Source: Planctomycetota bacterium (GTDB taxonomy: Bacteria; Planctomycetota; SBBH01; JAHFOU01). Taken from it: a stretch of 6,576 nucleotides of DNA. The first letter of the stretch is position 1. Each line of letters starts with the position of its first letter. Positions 4,629 through 6,576 of the stretch are shown here, piece by piece. The stretch is taken from positions 14,795-21,370 of the forward strand of contig JAHFOU010000004.1 in the NCBI GenBank assembly GCA_023261525.1, read 5' to 3'. Position numbers and translations under genes: made by a program. Under the pieces are notes generated by a model. It was not told the DNA's origin and searched no databases. It was given only the letters and a program-made list of their open reading frames with translations.

Positions 4629-5534
4629 CTGCTCCAGCGTCCTGCCCCGCCGCACCCCGGCGATGCGCGCACCGGCGTCCAGCAGGGCGCGGGCCGCCGC
4701 CCCGATGACCTCCTCGGCCTGGCGCCCGGGAAGGGGCGTGAAGGAGATGCGGACCACCCGGCGCGCCTCATCCCAGGCCACCTGATCCTCCGGCAGGGCC
4801 CGGCGCACCGACTCGACGGGAGCCGGACCCTGGCCGAGGGCGATCTCCACCTCCTCGCCCTTTCCGGTCAGTGTCTCCGTGGGGCCGGCCGCGATGGAGA
4901 CCCCGCGGGAGAGGAAGGCGACGTGGTCGCAGAGCATCTCGAGCTCGTGCAGGTTGTGCGAGGAGACCACCACCGTCCGCCCCTCGGCGCGGATCCCGCG
5001 CAGGAGCTCGCGCAGCTCATGGACGTTGCGGGGGTCCAGGCCGCTGGTGGGCTCGTCGAGGAGGACCAGCTCCGGCGTTCCGAGCAGGGCCTGGCCCACC
5101 GCCAGCCGGCGGAGCATGCCGTGGGAGAGGGCCTTGACCCGGGAGGCGGCGCGGTCGGAAAGGCCGACCTCGGCCAGCACCCGTTCGGCCTGGCGCCGGG
5201 CTTCCGCGGCCGTCATGCCCTGGAGCCTGGCGAAGTAGACGAGGTGCTCCAGGCATCGCGTCTCGCGCCCGAGGGCCGCGTCCTGGGGCGAGGCACCGAC
5301 GCGGCCTTTCAGGCGCGCCGGGTCGAAGCCGGGTTCCCCCAGGATCTCGATCCCGCCCGCGTCGGGCTTGAGGAAGCCGCAGGCGATGGAGAACGCCGTC
5401 GTCTTCCCCGCGCCGTTGGGGCCGATGAGGCCGAAGAAGGAGCCCCGCGGGATCTCCAGGGTGAGCCCCGCCAGGGCTTCGGTCTTCCCGAAGCGCTTGC
5501 GCACGTCCGTGAAGCGGAGGGCGGCGTCGGGCAT
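4608..5534 (-). CDS. ABC transporter ATP-binding protein (ABC-2 type exporter), 308 aa
   Basis: This is a complete nucleotide-binding domain of the CcmA/drug-export type. It has Walker A GPNGAGKTT (38-46), Q-loop Gln84 in ASPQD, the signature LSHGM (136-140, a variant of LSGGQ), Walker B LVLLDEP (156-162), D-loop SGLD (164-167) and the H-loop histidine in SSHN (His193). After about residue 220 comes a C-terminal extension of about 90 residues ending in RTLEQKFLEMT, typical of this subfamily. The ATG at 5534 shares one base with the permease stop codon (TGATG), indicating translational coupling. It would hydrolyse ATP to drive the neighbouring permease; the substrate is unknown. An open frame continuing upstream to 6467 in the same frame is a shadow of the permease gene. 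Confidence 0.95.
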   Translation of the reverse strand: MPDAALRFTDVRKRFGKTEALAGLTLEIPRGSFFGLIGPNGAGKTTAFSIACGFLKPDAGGIEILGEPGFDPARLKGRVGASPQDAALGRETRCLEHLVYFARLQGMTAAEARRQAERVLAEVGLSDRAASRVKALSHGMLRRLAVGQALLGTPELVLLDEPTSGLDPRNVHELRELLRGIRAEGRTVVVSSHNLHELEMLCDHVAFLSRGVSIAAGPTETLTGKGEEVEIALGQGPAPVESVRRALPEDQVAWDEARRVVRISFTPLPGRQAEEVIGAAARALLDAGARIAGVRRGRTLEQKFLEMT

Positions 5535-6430
5535 CAGACGTCCCGGCGCCTCAGCAGGGCATACCCGGCGCCGAAATACAGCAGGCTGAGGCCCAGGCAG
5601 GTGGCGGCATCGGTCCAGAACGGGGTCCCCCGGGGGTACTCCAGGCCTCCGGCATGCCCGAAGGGGGTCAGGAAGGAGGCCAGCTTCCAGAGGCCTGCGC
5701 TCACCGGGCCCCGTTGCAGGAAGGACCAGCCGGAGAGGGCGGACAGGATGGCCAGGACGACGGCGCCTCCGAGCGAGAGGATGCGGGACAGGTTGGCGCT
5801 GGCCGTGGCCATGGAGGCGAACAGGGCCCAGGCCAGGAAGGGCAGGTTGTGCAGGAGGATCAGGGGCCAGTAGCACAGCATCCCACGGGCGATCCCGCCC
5901 GCCTCGACGCCCCCCAGGAGCTTCCAGGACACGGCGTAGTAGGCCAGCGCCGCGGCCGCCGCGGCCCCGGCCAGGATGACCGCCTGCCCGGCCATCTTCC
6001 CGAGGGCATAGGGGAGGCGCCCTGTGCGCAGGAGGCTGTACCGGATGCCCCGGGAGGACACTTCGGAGGCGATGGTCTCCGCGGACAGGAAGAGGACCAG
6101 CCAGGGCATGAAGCCGAGGGAAGCCCAGGCGTAGAAGAACACGATGGGGGGCAGGGAGAGGAAGTACTCGGCCTTGGCCGGGTCGTGGACGAAGCGCTGG
6201 ATCAGGTTGCGGTAGAGGGGGGAGCTGCGGTCGATCTTGACGGAAACACCCGGGACGACCGAAGAGGCCTCCTGTTCGATGCGCTGGACGGCCTTCGTGA
6301 AGCCCCAGGCCCCGAGGGAGCCCGCGCCCAGGAAGAGCAGGAGCATGACGAGAAGCAGTTTGCTCCGCACCGCCTCCGCGATCTCGAAGCGGGCCACCAG
6401 GGTGGTGTCCCGGAGGAAGGAGGGCGTCAA
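5534..6430 (-). CDS. ABC-2 type transporter permease, 298 aa
   Basis: About six hydrophobic segments are visible (roughly residues 24-44, 96-117, 146-168, 185-209, 217-237 and 273-293). A periplasmic loop of about 50 residues follows the first. The stretch ETIASEVSSRGIRYSLLRTG (118-137) followed by GKMAGQ (144-149) is the characteristic cytoplasmic coupling region of ABC-2 permeases such as NosY-like proteins. The protein ends in the common RRRDV tail. The start is assigned to TTG at 6430 because it overlaps the stop codon of the upstream gene (TTGA). No clear Shine-Dalgarno sequence is seen, so translation is probably coupled. It forms the membrane half of the exporter with the adjacent ATPase. 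Confidence 0.9.
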   Translation of the reverse strand: MTPSFLRDTTLVARFEIAEAVRSKLLLVMLLLFLGAGSLGAWGFTKAVQRIEQEASSVVPGVSVKIDRSSPLYRNLIQRFVHDPAKAEYFLSLPPIVFFYAWASLGFMPWLVLFLSAETIASEVSSRGIRYSLLRTGRLPYALGKMAGQAVILAGAAAAAALAYYAVSWKLLGGVEAGGIARGMLCYWPLILLHNLPFLAWALFASMATASANLSRILSLGGAVVLAILSALSGWSFLQRGPVSAGLWKLASFLTPFGHAGGLEYPRGTPFWTDAATCLGLSLLYFGAGYALLRRRDV

Positions 6431-6576
6431 GGGGCCCGCAGGGCCAGGGGCGGGCCCAGGACCTCATGCAGGATCAGGCCCCGCCTCAGGTCGTCGCGGT
6501 GGCCGAGGAGGGCAGAAAGGACGGAAACGCCGGAAGACGTGACCCGGGCGGCCGCCTCCCCGGCCCGGGCATGGGA
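6427..6576 (-). CDS. Unidentified protein, C-terminal 49 residues (partial)
   Basis: The minus strand is open from the right window edge to the TGA at 6429-6427. The reading frame gives an Ala-rich helix and then SVLSALLGHRDDLRRGLILH and EVLGPPLALRAP. The frame is supported by its GC-rich third positions and by the 4-nt TTGA overlap with the permease start, which fits an operon. The family is not recognised from this fragment; the pairing with an ABC-2 exporter suggests a component of the same system. Confidence 0.6.
   Translation of the reverse strand, partial: SHARAGEAAARVTSSGVSVLSALLGHRDDLRRGLILHEVLGPPLALRAP

Noticed and set aside
4923..5873. Long plus-strand open frame of 316 codons opposite the ABC genes
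   Set aside because: It is a shadow of the ATPase and permease genes; the translation has no family motif.
5535..6467. In-frame upstream extension making a 619-residue protein with the ABC ATPase
   Set aside because: The extension is Pro/Gly/Arg-rich low-complexity sequence, antiphase to a clear membrane permease; the ATPase has its own ATG at 5534 coupled to the permease stop.
1..6576. CRISPR array, rRNA, or insertion-sequence termini
   Set aside because: No regularly spaced repeats, rRNA-like sequence or transposase-flanking inverted repeats were seen.

Overview
The window has two compartments that meet at about position 4547. The right part (4548-6576) is very GC-rich. It holds a tightly packed minus-strand operon: the tail of an unidentified gene, an ABC-2 type permease and its ATPase. 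Just downstream lies the 5' half of a tRNA-Leu(CAA) gene with its own TATAAT promoter. This part looks like ordinary chromosome of a GC-rich Gram-negative bacterium. Acidobacteriota or a deltaproteobacterial lineage would fit, but that is a guess from base composition and a lipoprotein gene, not a determination.

The left part (1-4547) is visibly less GC-rich and carries genes typical of an integrated mobile element. In minus-strand order these are a DUF5681 protein next to the tRNA break, a Cro/CI-type (XRE) repressor, a second helix-turn-helix protein, and a replication protein that runs off the left edge. The replication protein joins a DnaB N-terminal domain to a RepA-like (AAA_25) ATPase. 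Divergent from the repressor, on the plus strand, is a two-gene unit: a DUF4190 membrane protein with a long periplasmic or cytoplasmic tail, and a lipoprotein ending in a BamE/SmpA-like domain. The tRNA gene reads perfectly up to the last base of the anticodon loop and then stops matching, so the simplest reading is an element integrated in the anticodon loop of tRNA-Leu.

Control regions are informative. The repressor and the envelope genes share an intergenic region with a perfect 10-bp inverted repeat (2084-2116). The repressor has a TAGAAT -10 box placed so that its mRNA would begin at its second ATG, that is, leaderless, as for lambda cI. The replication gene is preceded by a structured leader (905-1020) ending in an intrinsic-terminator-like hairpin whose U-run directly precedes the ribosome binding site. 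Alternative pairings there resemble an attenuator.

A working model, inferred rather than shown: the repressor governs both the envelope cargo genes and the replication module, replication is further gated at the RNA level, and the envelope pair is accessory cargo (for example exclusion or lysogenic conversion). No integrase, relaxase, capsid or terminase gene is inside the window, so the element type (prophage, satellite or ICE) cannot be decided here.
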